Assembly: GCF_011305415.1 (NCBI RefSeq)
Contig: NZ_JAANOQ010000010.1
Coordinates: 1-64,000, forward strand
Origin: Flavobacterium bernardetii
Lineage (GTDB): Bacteria; Bacteroidota; Bacteroidia; Flavobacteriales; Flavobacteriaceae
Direction of reading: 5' to 3'
DNA: 64,000 nt
The position numbers and the translations under genes were made by a program. This document shows, one piece after another, positions 44,027 to 55,715 of this stretch; positions within the stretch are counted from its first letter, which is position 1, and every line of letters begins with the position of its first letter. The notes under the pieces were generated by a model. It made no database searches and was not told the origin of the DNA. It saw only the letters and a program-made list of their open reading frames with translations.

Positions 44027-44063
44027 AGAGTGTCAAGATTTTTTTCTTGATGCTCTTTTTTTT
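44027..44063 (+). terminator. Terminator after asnB
   Basis: AGAGTGTCAAGA, short T-rich loop, TCTTGATGCTCT (one G-T pair), then seven T, 30 nt after the asnB stop. Confidence 0.85.
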
Positions 44064-44140
44064 AAATAACTTAAAAATGACGAAATAGTAACATTTAATA
44101 AAAACAGGTTTTAATAATTGAATCAATTTAACTTTTAAAG

Positions 44141-44173
44141 GGCTCTAAATTTTAGTTTTAAGAGCCTTTTTTT
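44141..44173 (+). terminator. Second terminator-like hairpin before gyrB
   Basis: GGCTCTAAA, T-rich loop, TTTAAGAGCC, then seven T. It lies 78 bp after the asnB terminator with no gene between, so it may end a small RNA or back up the first. Confidence 0.65.
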
Positions 44174-44328
44174 ATTTTCTTCCATTTGGTTTTGAAATAA
44201 AAAAACACTAAAATCTAATTTTACACTCTTTTTGGCTTATTTAAGAAGAGATTGTCAGAAATTAACAAATGTTGATAACTTAAATACGTTTTAAGCAGTT
44301 TTTAATTCCGATTTTTTAATCAATTCGT

Positions 44329-44336
44329 TATATTTG
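44329..44336 (+). promoter_or_regulatory. gyrB -7 promoter element (TATATTTG)
   Basis: Exact TAnnTTTG, 34 nt upstream of the gyrB ATG. No good -33 TTG. Confidence 0.6.
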
Positions 44337-44358
44337 TTGATATAAAAATAGTTTATAA

Positions 44359-46311
<1,953 letters not shown>

Positions 46312-46314
46312 TAT

Positions 46315-47328
46315 ATGAAGCGTAGTTTTGTAATTTGTATCTTGTTTTTTGGATTTTCTAATTCAATACAAGCGCAAACACCAACTCCAACACAATTTGA
46401 ACAAATAGGGTATCTTTTAGAAGATGCCCTTTTGTATTCAAAGCAGTATCTAATTCCAGCTACTGATGGCGCGGTGTATCAAGCTTCCTCAGCTTGGATG
46501 AATTCAGCTAAAAGGAAAAAAAATTGGCAAATTACTGTAGGTTTACATGGTAATACGTTTATTGTACCTAAGTCGGATAGAAGTTTTATCATTAATAATT
46601 CTGATTTTAAATTTTTAAAGCTAGAAGGAACTGAAGCTTCTGCTGAGGTGCCAACCGCTTTAGGAAATGACGATTCATTTTATTTAGTTGGTGATTTAGA
46701 TGGACAACAAGTTAGATTGAAAACGCCAAAAGGAGTCAATCAAGAAACAATTACTTATCCGTATTTGGATGTTTCTTTTGCTTTGCCAAGTGGTTCAGAA
46801 ATTATTGGTCGTTTTTCAACTAAAACCAATTTAAAAAGAGGTTATTACAAAGTGTATGGTTTCGGATTAAAACATAATTTGAGTCAGTATTTTCCTAAAT
46901 TGGAAAGTAAAAAAATTCACATTTCTGCGATGTCATTTTATTCTAATGAAGATATTAGTTTCGATTTTTTAGATGTTAATACATCTTACGGGAATTTAGG
47001 AATTAATAACTTGAACGGAATTGTAGACACCTATCATTATCAATTATCCGTTTCAAAAGAAATTAAAAGGTTTGAGATTTTGGGAAGTTTTATAGTAAAT
47101 ACAAGTAATTTCAATTATGTGGTAAGTGGCGAAAAAGGCGAAATTGAAAACATAATTCCTGCACAGTATATTATTAATCAATTGTTAAACACTATTGAAA
47201 AAAGAAAAACTAACTATATTGGAGAAGTTGCCGTTAATTATAGTTTAAAAGATTTTAGTATTCTAAGTGCTTTTGCTTTCGGAAAGTTTGTAAATTTCAA
47301 TGCTGGTGTTTCTTATAAAGTGAATTAA
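46315..47328 (+). CDS. DUF6588-like outer-membrane protein
   Basis: 337 residues. Signal peptide to about 21 (SIQAQ). The remainder has many amphipathic strands with a final FNAGVSYKVN, as in outer-membrane barrels. It resembles the Bacteroidota DUF6588 family, which begins QIGYLLEDALLYSKQYL (residues about 31-47) and continues with SAWMNSAKRKKNWQITVGL; assignment is from memory of the family and is moderate. Coupled to gyrB by a 3-bp gap, an odd partner for an essential topoisomerase. Function unknown. Confidence 0.7.
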   Translation: MKRSFVICILFFGFSNSIQAQTPTPTQFEQIGYLLEDALLYSKQYLIPATDGAVYQASSAWMNSAKRKKNWQITVGLHGNTFIVPKSDRSFIINNSDFKFLKLEGTEASAEVPTALGNDDSFYLVGDLDGQQVRLKTPKGVNQETITYPYLDVSFALPSGSEIIGRFSTKTNLKRGYYKVYGFGLKHNLSQYFPKLESKKIHISAMSFYSNEDISFDFLDVNTSYGNLGINNLNGIVDTYHYQLSVSKEIKRFEILGSFIVNTSNFNYVVSGEKGEIENIIPAQYIINQLLNTIEKRKTNYIGEVAVNYSLKDFSILSAFAFGKFVNFNAGVSYKVN

Positions 47329-47330
47329 AA

Positions 47331-47362
47331 AAAATCCCATCTTGAACAGATGGGATTTTTTA
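47331..47362. terminator. Bidirectional terminator between converging genes
   Basis: AAAATCCCATCT, a 5-nt loop and AGATGGGATTTT form a perfect 12-bp stem with T-runs on the 3' side of both strands. Confidence 0.85.
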
Positions 47363-47372
47363 TATTTTTAAA

Positions 47373-47415
47373 TTGGTAGCTGAGGCTCTCGAACTTGGTA
47401 GCTGAGGTTCTCGAA
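47373..47415. repeat. Direct repeat, two 21-bp units
   Basis: TTGGTAGCTGAGGCTCTCGA (plus A) at 47373 and the same with GGTTC at 47395, 22 bp apart, with AGCTGAG wording common in flavobacterial spacers. No other role visible. Confidence 0.7.
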
Positions 47416-47416
47416 G

Positions 47417-48142
47417 CTAGAAGTTTGGAGATAATTCGTACTTTTTGTAAAAAGTATCTAAAACCTCAACAACCTCATCTTCCGTATCTACAATTTTAAA
47501 TAAATTTAAATCTTCTGGTGAAGCATTTTTAAATTTATCAATCATAACTGCTTTTACCCAATCCATTAAGCCAGTCCAAAACTCTGTTCCAACTAATATA
47601 ATAGGGAATTTGGCAATTTTTTTAGTTTGAATTAAAGTAATCGCTTCAAACATTTCATCCAAAGTTCCGAAACCACCTGGCATCACTACAAACCCTTGAG
47701 AATACTTTACAAACATTACTTTTCTCACGAAAAAGTAATCGAAATTTAAGTTTTTATCTCTGTCGATATAAGGATTGTAATGTTGTTCGAAAGGTAATTC
47801 AATATTTAAACCTACAGAAGTTCCGCCACCGTGGTGAGCACCTTTATTACCAGCTTCCATTATTCCAGGTCCTCCACCGGTAATGACACCGTAACCAGCT
47901 TTAGAAATTTTAAAGGCAATTTTTTCTGCTAATAAATAATATTTATCGTCTGGTTTTGTTCTTGCTGAACCAAAAATAGATACACAAGGACCAATTCGAC
48001 CCATAGTTTCGTATCCATTTACAAATTCCGACATAATTTTAAAAATTGCCCAAGAATCGTTTGCTCTAATTTCGTTCCAAGTTTTTTGTTTTAATTTATC
48101 TTGGATTCTTTCATCATCATTTTGATATTGATCTGCTGCCAT
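47417..48142 (-). CDS. LOG family protein (TIGR00730)
   Basis: 241 residues. Rossmann fold with GSARTKPDDKYYLLA, the nucleotide loop GGGPGIMEAGNKGA and the motif PGGFGTLDE. In plants and actinobacteria LOG enzymes release free cytokinin from its riboside monophosphate; bacterial members also hydrolyse nucleotide monophosphates. No signal peptide. Faces a terminator shared with the gyrB operon. The name LOG refers to fold and motif, not proven activity. Confidence 0.9.
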   Translation of the reverse strand: MAADQYQNDDERIQDKLKQKTWNEIRANDSWAIFKIMSEFVNGYETMGRIGPCVSIFGSARTKPDDKYYLLAEKIAFKISKAGYGVITGGGPGIMEAGNKGAHHGGGTSVGLNIELPFEQHYNPYIDRDKNLNFDYFFVRKVMFVKYSQGFVVMPGGFGTLDEMFEAITLIQTKKIAKFPIILVGTEFWTGLMDWVKAVMIDKFKNASPEDLNLFKIVDTEDEVVEVLDTFYKKYELSPNF

Positions 48143-48215
48143 ACTATACGTAATAATAAGTTTAAATTTATTTTTTAGCAGTGTTGTTGTGTGAAGTAGT
48201 CGACCGCTAAGATAG

Positions 48216-49067
48216 TTATTTATTATTTATAGAAAATAATTTTGTCAATAATTTAATTAATTCTTGATTCCATATTTTATAATCATGTCCACCTTCAAAC
48301 GAACGGATTTCTGCAAATGAATTTGAATCTAAATACATTTTTTTCATAATTTGACTTTCTTCTTTAAGAAAATCGGGTTCTTTACTTCCATAAATCATAT
48401 AAAGACTTGGATATTTTATTTCCTTTTTCCATGTATTGGTTTTAATTCCACCTCCAAATGTTGAAAAACATAAATACGTTCCAATTAACTCTGTATTTCT
48501 ATTTAATAATTCCATTCCAAAACCAGCACCATTTGAATATCCATAAAAAAATCTATCTTTTTTTAACTTTTTTTGATACAATTTTTTTTCTATGCTTATT
48601 AAGAGTTCATTTTCAAAATAAAACATATGATTTTTAAATCTATTCGATAAATGCTTTAGCTCTTGTGTGTCGGAATCATTATTTACATATTCAAAATTTC
48701 TAAAATTTAATTTTACTTTTCTTCCATCTGCAAAAGTAGAACTTGTACTGTCTGCAATTTTTGTATTACAATGACTTTCAATAAAAATTATTGGTTTTAT
48801 TAGATTATTTTCTATTAAAGAATCTAAACTTTTCTTTAAAAAAGAATTTTCATTAATAGTAAAACCATCTGTTGCATATACAATTGGATAGTTTTTTTTC
48901 GAATTAAAACCTTTCGGCAAGTAAATATTATGTTTTCTGTATTCTAATAATGACTTGCTATACATAGAATCTGTAAAATATTGAGATTCCGTTTCTACTA
49001 TAGCTTTATTCGATTTACAAGAAATAAATAGTGATATGATTACTAAAATAAATATGTTTATCTTCAT
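48216..49067 (-). CDS. Esterase-like alpha/beta hydrolase lipoprotein
   Basis: 283 residues. Lipobox at LFISCKS, so the enzyme is attached to the envelope. Nucleophile elbow GYSNGAGFG around the catalytic Ser, an Asp in YGSKEPDFL and a His in EGGHDYKIW complete a plausible triad, as in the esterase D/Fes family. N-terminal IVYATDGF and LYMIYGSKE are the typical strands. Substrate unknown; enzymes of this type cleave small esters or siderophores. Adjacent to uvrA (13 bp), same strand; may be cotranscribed. Confidence 0.82.
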   Translation of the reverse strand: MKINIFILVIISLFISCKSNKAIVETESQYFTDSMYSKSLLEYRKHNIYLPKGFNSKKNYPIVYATDGFTINENSFLKKSLDSLIENNLIKPIIFIESHCNTKIADSTSSTFADGRKVKLNFRNFEYVNNDSDTQELKHLSNRFKNHMFYFENELLISIEKKLYQKKLKKDRFFYGYSNGAGFGMELLNRNTELIGTYLCFSTFGGGIKTNTWKKEIKYPSLYMIYGSKEPDFLKEESQIMKKMYLDSNSFAEIRSFEGGHDYKIWNQELIKLLTKLFSINNK

Positions 49068-49080
49068 TTTGAAGTCTATT

Positions 49081-51912
49081 TTATGATAATTCTTTTTTCA
49101 AAAAATGAGCGGTATAACTTTTTTTATTTTTAATGATTTCTTCAGGTGTTCCTTTACATAAAACTTCTCCGCCGCCTTTTCCGCCCTCTAAACCAATGTC
49201 AATGATATAATCGGCTAATTTAATAACATCTAGATTGTGTTCAATAATTAAAACGGTATTTCCTTTATCTACCAATTTATTGATCACATCCATTAAAATA
49301 CGAATGTCTTCGAAATGCAGACCAGTTGTAGGTTCATCTAAAATATAAAACGTATTTCCAGTATCTTTTTTAGATAATTCTCCCGCTAATTTAATACGTT
49401 GCGCTTCTCCACCAGAAAGTGTTGTGCTCTGTTGGCCTAACGTAATATAACCTAAACCAACATCTTGAATGGTTTTTACTTTTCGATAAATTTTCGGAAT
49501 CATTTCAAAGAATTCCACAGCTTCATCCACCGTCATATTCAAAATATCTGAAATCGATTTTCCTTTAAAACGAATTTCTAAGGTTTCTCTATTAAAACGT
49601 TTTCCTTGACAACTTTCACATTCTACATAAACATCTGGTAAGAAACTCATTTCAATCGTTCTCACTCCAGAGCCTTCACAAGTCTCACATCTTCCGCCTT
49701 TGACATTAAAACTAAAACGACCTGGTTTGTAGCCACGAATTTGCGCCTCAGAAGTCATCGTAAACAAACTTCTGATTTCAGAAAAAACATCTGTATACGT
49801 CGCTGGATTGCTTCGAGGTGTTCTTCCAATCGGACTTTGGTCAATATCAATAACTTTATCTAAATGTTCTAATCCTTCAATTTTTTTATAAGGCGCTGGT
49901 TTTTTTACCGCATTATAAAAGTGCGCATTTAAAATAGGGTAGAGCGTTTCATTAATTAACGTCGATTTTCCACTTCCAGAAACTCCAGAAACACAAATCA
50001 GTTGCCCTAAAGGAATTTCTATTGTTACATTTTTCAGGTTATTTCCTGTTGCACCAGATAGTTTTAAAAACTTTCCGTTTCCTTCTCTACGGGTTTTCGG
50101 AACTTCAATTTCCATTTTACCGTTCAAATATTGAGCAGTAATGGTATTTTCTTTTAATAATTCTGCTGGCGTTCCTTGACTAATAATTTGTCCACCATAT
50201 TTTCCTGCTTTCGGACCAATGTCAATTACGTGATCGGCACGAACAATCATATCTTTATCGTGTTCCACAACTATAACTGAATTTCCAATATCGCGTAAGC
50301 TTTCTAATGATTTGATTAATCTTTCGTTATCACGTTGGTGCAATCCGATACTTGGTTCATCCAAAATATATAAAACGCCGACTAACTGCGAACCAATTTG
50401 TGTCGCCAAACGAATACGTTGTGCTTCACCACCAGAAAGGGTTTTCGAACTTCTATTCAAACACAAATAATCTAAACCAACATCCAATAAGAAATTAATT
50501 CTGGCTGTTATTTCTTTCAGAATTTCGTGTGAAATGGCAACTTGTTTTTCTGATAAATGTTCAGGTAAATCAGCAAACCATTTTTTTAATTCCACAATAT
50601 CCATGTGAACTAAATCGCCGATACTTTTTTCGTTGATTTTAAAATATAAAACTTCTTTACGTAAACGCGTTCCATGACATTCAGAACATTCGTTTTCGTC
50701 CATAAATTCTTTTGCCCAACGTTTGATACTAGTCGATTCTGATTCTTCAAACTGATTTTTAATGAAATTTGAAATTCCTTCGAAATCAATTTTATAATCT
50801 TTTGTAATTCCCATGACTTTAGAAACCACTGAAAACTTTTCGTTTCCACCATATAAAATCATATCCATCGCTTCCGCTGGAAGGGTTTCAATAGCATCCG
50901 TAATTTTAAATCCGAATTTTTCGCCAATTAATTCTAGTTGTTTAAAAATCCATGTGCTTTTATATTCGCCTAATGGAGCAAATCCACCACTTTTGATAGT
51001 TGCTTTTGGATTAGGAATAATTTTTTGAAGATTGATTTCATTAACAACTCCTAAACCGTTACAGTTCGGGCAAGCACCTTTTGGTGAATTGAAAGAGAAA
51101 TTATTTGGTTCTGGATTTGGGTACGAAATTCCAGAAGTCGGACACATTAAACTTCGACTATAAAAACGAACTTCCTGACTATCTTGTTCGATAACCATCA
51201 TAATATCGTCACCATGATGCATGGCTACTTTGATGCTTTCAGTTAATCTTTTATCGGTGTCTTCGTCTTGTTTTACAGCCACTCTATCGATAACAATTTC
51301 AATATCGTGGGTTTTGTAACGATCCACTTTCATGCCATATTCTAAATCTTTAATCGTTCCGTTTACACGAACTTTTAAAAAACCTTGTTTGGCAATTTGT
51401 TCGAACAATTCTCTGTAATGTCCTTTACGTGAACGAATTACAGGAGCAAGAATATTGATTTTTTTCCCGTCAAATTCTTCATGAATTAAATTTTTAATTT
51501 GTTCATCTGAATACGAAACCATTTTTTCGCCTGTGTTGTAACTATATGCGTCTGAAGCACGAGCAAATAATAAACGAAGAAAATCGTAAATTTCGGTAAT
51601 AGTTCCAACTGTAGAACGTGGACTTTTGTTTGTTGTTTTTTGTTCGATGGCAATAACTGGAGACAATCCGTCAATTTTATCTACATCAGGTCGTTCTAAT
51701 CCGCCTAAAAACTGTCGCGCATACGCAGAAAAGGTTTCGATGTAGCGACGTTGCCCTTCAGCATAAATCGTATCAAACGCTAATGACGACTTCCCAGAGC
51801 CTGATAAACCAGTAATTACGACTAATTTTTCACGAGGAATAGTAACATCAATATTTTTTAAATTATGAGTACGAGCCCCAATAATTTCAATAGAATTTTC
51901 TGTGTGTTGCAT
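49081..51912 (-). CDS. uvrA: Excinuclease ABC subunit A
   Basis: 943 residues, usual length. Two ABC ATPases: Walker [14 protein letters not shown] near 34 and [13 protein letters not shown] in the second half; signatures [12 protein letters not shown] twice; Walker [13 protein letters not shown] and [12 protein letters not shown]. Zinc sites: the C-terminal one is intact ([17 protein letters not shown]), while the first one reads MCPTSG then CPNCNGLG, so one of its four cysteines is Ser, as in other Bacteroidota UvrA. It finds DNA damage and loads UvrB. A promoter element lies at 51932-51939. Confidence 0.98.
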   Translation of the reverse strand: MQHTENSIEIIGARTHNLKNIDVTIPREKLVVITGLSGSGKSSLAFDTIYAEGQRRYIETFSAYARQFLGGLERPDVDKIDGLSPVIAIEQKTTNKSPRSTVGTITEIYDFLRLLFARASDAYSYNTGEKMVSYSDEQIKNLIHEEFDGKKINILAPVIRSRKGHYRELFEQIAKQGFLKVRVNGTIKDLEYGMKVDRYKTHDIEIVIDRVAVKQDEDTDKRLTESIKVAMHHGDDIMMVIEQDSQEVRFYSRSLMCPTSGISYPNPEPNNFSFNSPKGACPNCNGLGVVNEINLQKIIPNPKATIKSGGFAPLGEYKSTWIFKQLELIGEKFGFKITDAIETLPAEAMDMILYGGNEKFSVVSKVMGITKDYKIDFEGISNFIKNQFEESESTSIKRWAKEFMDENECSECHGTRLRKEVLYFKINEKSIGDLVHMDIVELKKWFADLPEHLSEKQVAISHEILKEITARINFLLDVGLDYLCLNRSSKTLSGGEAQRIRLATQIGSQLVGVLYILDEPSIGLHQRDNERLIKSLESLRDIGNSVIVVEHDKDMIVRADHVIDIGPKAGKYGGQIISQGTPAELLKENTITAQYLNGKMEIEVPKTRREGNGKFLKLSGATGNNLKNVTIEIPLGQLICVSGVSGSGKSTLINETLYPILNAHFYNAVKKPAPYKKIEGLEHLDKVIDIDQSPIGRTPRSNPATYTDVFSEIRSLFTMTSEAQIRGYKPGRFSFNVKGGRCETCEGSGVRTIEMSFLPDVYVECESCQGKRFNRETLEIRFKGKSISDILNMTVDEAVEFFEMIPKIYRKVKTIQDVGLGYITLGQQSTTLSGGEAQRIKLAGELSKKDTGNTFYILDEPTTGLHFEDIRILMDVINKLVDKGNTVLIIEHNLDVIKLADYIIDIGLEGGKGGGEVLCKGTPEEIIKNKKSYTAHFLKKELS

Positions 51913-51931
51913 ACAACTAAGTAGATTTTTG

Positions 51932-51939
51932 CAAAAGTA
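51932..51939 (-). promoter_or_regulatory. uvrA -7 element (TACTTTTG)
   Basis: Reverse complement TACTTTTG matches TAnnTTTG, 19 nt upstream of the ATG at 51912. Confidence 0.6.
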
Positions 51940-52010
51940 CGATTTTTTGAGAAGAAATTAGTTGTATAATTGTGAATAAAAAAGATAAAATGAGAAAGCT
52001 AATTGAATTA

Positions 52011-52691
52011 TTAATCATTCATCATTTTATCGAATTCTTCAACTGAATAATTCTGATTTTGCCATTCTAAACTATTTATTTTCCAGACATTATTGATTTT
52101 TTTAGCAGTAACTAAATATTCATGTTTGTCTTTAACATCTTTTTTATCCCAAGTCCAAATAAAACTAGCTAAGTTGTTATTTATTTTCAAACTATCTATT
52201 GTTAAGATTTTCCAATAATCATCAGGATTATCTTGGCAAGCACACCAATCATCTGCGTTTGAGTGCCATAAAGGAATTCCATCATTACTATTTCTCCACT
52301 CAATGCCAGCTTTTTTGATTGAATTGTCAATTATTTTTGCGATGCTTTTATGTCTTCTGAAAAACTCGTCCGTAAATAAATTTGTGTTTTTATGAAGTTT
52401 GATGTTTTTATTATATTCTTCCCAGTCTATTCCTGTGAAAATTGTATCGTTTTGATGTTTATAAGGAAAATCTTCAAGAAATTTTGTTTCATGCCAGTTA
52501 TAAACTTTTCTAACTAATATTGTTAATTCAATACTATCTTTAGTTGTTGTTTTAGATGAATCAGTTGCATTTAAATTTAAATGTTTTTGAGATGTTGATT
52601 CATTAATTACAGTATTTACTTCTTCTTTACAATTAAAAAAACAACTAGTTAAAAAAATAACCCTAAAAATTCTAATTAATTTATTTTTCAT
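52011..52691 (-). CDS. Uncharacterised lipoprotein
   Basis: 226 residues from ATG 52691. A hydrophobic start and cysteine at FLTSCFFNCKE make a lipoprotein signal likely. The rest is soluble, with several Trp (NVWKINSLEWQNQNYSVEEF near the end). No known domain. The start lies 1 bp after the stop of the DUF6787 gene, so it is translationally coupled to it. Third gene of an operon of small envelope proteins. Function unknown. Confidence 0.72.
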   Translation of the reverse strand: MKNKLIRIFRVIFLTSCFFNCKEEVNTVINESTSQKHLNLNATDSSKTTTKDSIELTILVRKVYNWHETKFLEDFPYKHQNDTIFTGIDWEEYNKNIKLHKNTNLFTDEFFRRHKSIAKIIDNSIKKAGIEWRNSNDGIPLWHSNADDWCACQDNPDDYWKILTIDSLKINNNLASFIWTWDKKDVKDKHEYLVTAKKINNVWKINSLEWQNQNYSVEEFDKMMND

Positions 52692-52692
52692 A

Positions 52693-53007
52693 CTATTTCT
52701 CAAAAATTCTATGGATAAATCCTAAACCCATTCTGTCTAACATTTTTTTGATAAAATTCCAGAAGAAAGTGTGTTGTCCTGCAAGTGTTCCGATTATCAA
52801 AAGTATTATTTTATAAAAAGGCAAAATAACAATTATATAAAGCGGACAATACAACCATAAGCTAACACTTTCTTTGGTAATACCGATAAAAGCTAATATG
52901 GGTTTAGCAATTAATGCAGAAGTAGAGCCCGTAATGGCGAAAACTAAAAGTATAATAAAAAGCTGAAAATTACTTGTAATTTTCCAACGTTGCTTCAATT
53001 TGTTCAT
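52693..53007 (-). CDS. DUF6787 family small membrane protein
   Basis: 104 residues. Begins KLKQRWKITSNFQLFIILLV, then two to three hydrophobic segments and KKMLDRMGLGF near the end, the pattern of DUF6787 in Flavobacteriaceae (family recalled, not searched). Inner-membrane protein. Two bp after the DUF6146 gene and one bp before the lipoprotein gene. Function unknown. Confidence 0.8.
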   Translation of the reverse strand: MNKLKQRWKITSNFQLFIILLVFAITGSTSALIAKPILAFIGITKESVSLWLYCPLYIIVILPFYKIILLIIGTLAGQHTFFWNFIKKMLDRMGLGFIHRIFEK

Positions 53008-53009
53008 AT

Positions 53010-53435
53010 TTATAATCTAGCTTGAAATCCGCCTAATTGTTGTTTGTTTGTTAATTGAAAATAAACCAAATAGTTATAAATCATATAGTTTACGTGATAA
53101 CCATAGTTTGTTGTATTGTCATAATCTATTGTCATGTCGAATATGTTTCCATATCTTATAGGATTTCTGGCTCTATTGTTCCATTCCATTATCCAAGTTC
53201 TATTTCTCGCTTCTAAATAAGATTGAGAATAAAAGCCTTTTGGCTTTGCATAGGAATTAAACCAAGTTGAAAAACCTGCATCAATAATAATCACATCATA
53301 TTCTAAATCTGGATTTGAAATATGAATGGTGTCACTTTTTAGTTTTTCTGTATTTTCTGAACTAAATTTTTTATTTGAGTTGCAAGAAAATATGAAAAAG
53401 GAAGCAATAATACCAAAAAAAAGTAACTTCTTCAT
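53010..53435 (-). CDS. DUF6146 family lipoprotein
   Basis: 141 residues from ATG 53435; a TTG five codons upstream is rejected. Lipobox FFIFSCNS. The conserved core: EYDVIIIDAGFSTWFNSY, AKPKGFYSQSYLEARN, MEWNNRARNPIRYGNIF and IDYDNTTNYGYHVNYMIYNY. DUF6146 is a small family of Bacteroidota lipoproteins with no known role. First gene of a three-gene operon. Confidence 0.85.
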   Translation of the reverse strand: MKKLLFFGIIASFFIFSCNSNKKFSSENTEKLKSDTIHISNPDLEYDVIIIDAGFSTWFNSYAKPKGFYSQSYLEARNRTWIMEWNNRARNPIRYGNIFDMTIDYDNTTNYGYHVNYMIYNYLVYFQLTNKQQLGGFQARL

Positions 53436-53461
53436 GACTTGGTTTTTCAAGTTATAAAGAT

Positions 53462-53490
53462 AAAAAAAAGTCCCGAAAAATCGAGACTAA
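53462..53490 (-). terminator. Terminator of the DUF937-like gene
   Basis: On the minus strand AGTCTCGA, four-base loop, TCGGGACT (one mismatch), then eight T, 35 nt after the stop codon at 53525. Confidence 0.75.
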
Positions 53491-53524
53491 TTTATATTGA
53501 ATTTAAATAAAATTTTGTTCTAAT

Positions 53525-54082
53525 TTATTTTCCAAAAAGCTTTCCTAATAATCCGCCTAAGCCACCAGATTTTTTAGTAACAGCAGCAACGGCATCGCTC
53601 ATTCCAACTTGTCCGTCACCATCTTGGTCTAAACCAAACTGTCCGCCATATTTGGTTACCATATCCATTAATCCGCCACCTTGACCGTTAGAAATTCCAG
53701 CAATTATGTCTTGAATATTAAATCCAGGTTGATTTGGATCTTTAGCTTTGTTTACTAGTCCGCTCAAAACTTGAGGAATTAATCCACCAGCCACACTTCC
53801 AGCAGCATCAGGAGATAATCCGAATTTTTCACCTAAATTTCCAGTTACTTTTCCAGCTAATTCTGCTACTACAGGATTATTCATGTCAATTGGTGTTTTA
53901 CCTGAAAGCATTCCTGCTAAATCGCCAATATTTCCACTAGCTACCATATCCTTTAAACCCGAAAGGATAGAACCATTGGCTTCTTCCAATACGGCTTCGT
54001 TTTGTTCATTTGGTACGGCAGGGTTGTTTACAACGGCATCACCTGCATACTGTTTTACTAATTCAGTTAATTGATCAAACAT
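53525..54082 (-). CDS. DUF937-like protein with EF-hand-like loop
   Basis: 185 residues. N-terminal helical module, then a glycine-rich, amphipathic region with FGLSPDAAGSVAGGLIPQVL and LVNKAKDP as in DUF937 proteins. Near the C-terminus DQDGDGQVGMSDA fits an EF-hand loop (D-x-D-G-D-G-x-[IV]), and the end is GGLGGLLGKLFGK. No signal peptide. In relatives it lies by the 3-phosphoglycerate dehydrogenase gene; here it is 6.5 kb away. Function unknown. Confidence 0.78.
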   Translation of the reverse strand: MFDQLTELVKQYAGDAVVNNPAVPNEQNEAVLEEANGSILSGLKDMVASGNIGDLAGMLSGKTPIDMNNPVVAELAGKVTGNLGEKFGLSPDAAGSVAGGLIPQVLSGLVNKAKDPNQPGFNIQDIIAGISNGQGGGLMDMVTKYGGQFGLDQDGDGQVGMSDAVAAVTKKSGGLGGLLGKLFGK

Positions 54083-54306
54083 AGGTTTTTATTTTTTTAG
54101 TTGGAATAAAGATAATAAAAAAATAAATGAATTGGTTTTAACTTTAAATTTTATCTTTCAAATGAAAACATTTAAAAATAGTTACATCTAATGTTTGATT
54201 TTGTACTTTCATTTTTATTGAGTTATTTAAAAACAAACAATTTTGTTGGTTATTTATTAGTTTAAGTATTCTCTGTAAAGTACTGGCTTTAATTCTGTTA
54301 TTTTGT

Positions 54307-54936
54307 TTAACCTAAATCATTTTTTATAGCATATACAGCTAATCCAACTCTTGTTCTAATCTCTAATTTTTCAAATAAACTATCTCTATAACTTTCTACA
54401 GTTCTTGGACTACAAAACATTTTTTCAGCAATTTCTTTATACGTCATTTCGGTTTTTGCATATTTCAAAAACTCTTTTTCTCTATCAGAAAATTTGATAG
54501 ATTTATTTTCGTTATTTAAACTCGCAATAACTTTTGTGGCAACCCAATCCGGATAAAAGCAACCTGTTTTAGTCATGGTAAGTAACCCTTTTTCTAAATC
54601 TATGGGATGTGTGTTTTTTAATAAATAGCCATTAGCGCCATTTTTCACCATTTTTATTAGGCTTTTTTCGTCGTCTTGCATACTTAAAGCCATAATTTGA
54701 ATTTGAGGATAATGCTCTTTTAGCCATAATGCAGTTTCAAAACCATTCATTACAGGCATACTTATATCTAATAAAACGATATCAGGAATTGGACTTGATT
54801 TGACTATTTTTTTTTGTAAATCTAAACCATTTTCACATTCATAAAGTACATCAAAATCTTCAAAATTGGCAATAATTCCGCTTAAAGCCTTCGCAATTAA
54901 AATATGATCATCTACAATAACAATTGTTTTTTTCAT
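54307..54936 (-). CDS. LuxR/NarL-type response regulator
   Basis: 209 residues. Receiver domain: acidic pair DD at 9-10, phosphoacceptor Asp57 in VLLDISMP, Lys near 109 (LLKNTHP). C-terminal LuxR HTH at about 149-205, with SDREKEFLKYAKTEMTYKEI and SPRTVESYRDSLFEKL. It is cotranscribed with the kinase (ATGA overlap of 4 bp), so the pair is a two-component system. Targets unknown. Confidence 0.95.
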   Translation of the reverse strand: MKKTIVIVDDHILIAKALSGIIANFEDFDVLYECENGLDLQKKIVKSSPIPDIVLLDISMPVMNGFETALWLKEHYPQIQIMALSMQDDEKSLIKMVKNGANGYLLKNTHPIDLEKGLLTMTKTGCFYPDWVATKVIASLNNENKSIKFSDREKEFLKYAKTEMTYKEIAEKMFCSPRTVESYRDSLFEKLEIRTRVGLAVYAIKNDLG

Positions 54937-55715
54937 TCTTTTATAGGTATTAGTAAAGTTACCTGAGTTCCTTCTTTTGTTTTACTTTCTAAAGTGTAAG
55001 TTCCACCAATAATTTCAATCCTTTTCTTCATGTTGTTTAAGCCTATTCCTTTTGTTTTAAGCTTGTTACTATTAAAACCAATGCCGTCATCTTTCAAAAT
55101 AAGATACATTAATTTCTCTTTAAAATATAAGTCAATAGTAATGTTTTTACATTTCGAATGTTTAATACTGTTTTGTAAAAACTCCTGAATAATCCGTAAA
55201 GAAATACTTTTTATTTGATAATTTAAATTAGTAATTTCTAGTTTGTAGGTAAAGTGTACTTGACAAATTTGTAAAGCGTTTATTTTAAAGCATTCTTGTT
55301 CGATTAATTCGATTAATGTGAGACTTTCTATTGAATTACTTGTTAAAGATTTGGAAAGTTCTCTTAATTCAGATAATGAATTATTAATTAATTGACTTAT
55401 ACTTTCAATATTTTCACTTATGTGAGGCGCTTTGTTTTCATAGCTTAATTGTTGTGTATATAAACTCGCTAAGGTTAATTTTTGTCCAATATTATCATGA
55501 ATTTCTCTACCAATATGTTCCATGGTTTGTACCTGAATTTCTAACTGTGTGGTTAACAGTTCTTGCTTATGTTCTTCCTCTTTATGATTTAGAAGCATAA
55601 GATGTTCTTTCTTTTTTAATTTATACTGATGAATGAAAATTGAAATTCCCAATATAAAAAGAAGAAAAAATAAATTAAATAAAATAATTGGTACTATGGT
55701 TTCGATTTTCCCCAT
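54933..55715 (-). CDS. Histidine kinase, HisKA_3 type
   Basis: 260 residues. One membrane segment near 8-30 with only a few residues outside the membrane, so it has no sensor domain of its own; a coiled coil at about 34-66 leads to the H box REIHDNIGQKL (His73), then the ATPase with N box EFLQNSIKHSK (Asn182), G1 DDGIGF near 209-214 and G2 GIGLNNMKKR. It phosphorylates the response regulator next door. The stop overlaps the regulator's start (ATGA); its own start is 22 bp inside the membrane protein gene. Confidence 0.93.
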   Translation of the reverse strand: MGKIETIVPIILFNLFFLLFILGISIFIHQYKLKKKEHLMLLNHKEEEHKQELLTTQLEIQVQTMEHIGREIHDNIGQKLTLASLYTQQLSYENKAPHISENIESISQLINNSLSELRELSKSLTSNSIESLTLIELIEQECFKINALQICQVHFTYKLEITNLNYQIKSISLRIIQEFLQNSIKHSKCKNITIDLYFKEKLMYLILKDDGIGFNSNKLKTKGIGLNNMKKRIEIIGGTYTLESKTKEGTQVTLLIPIKE

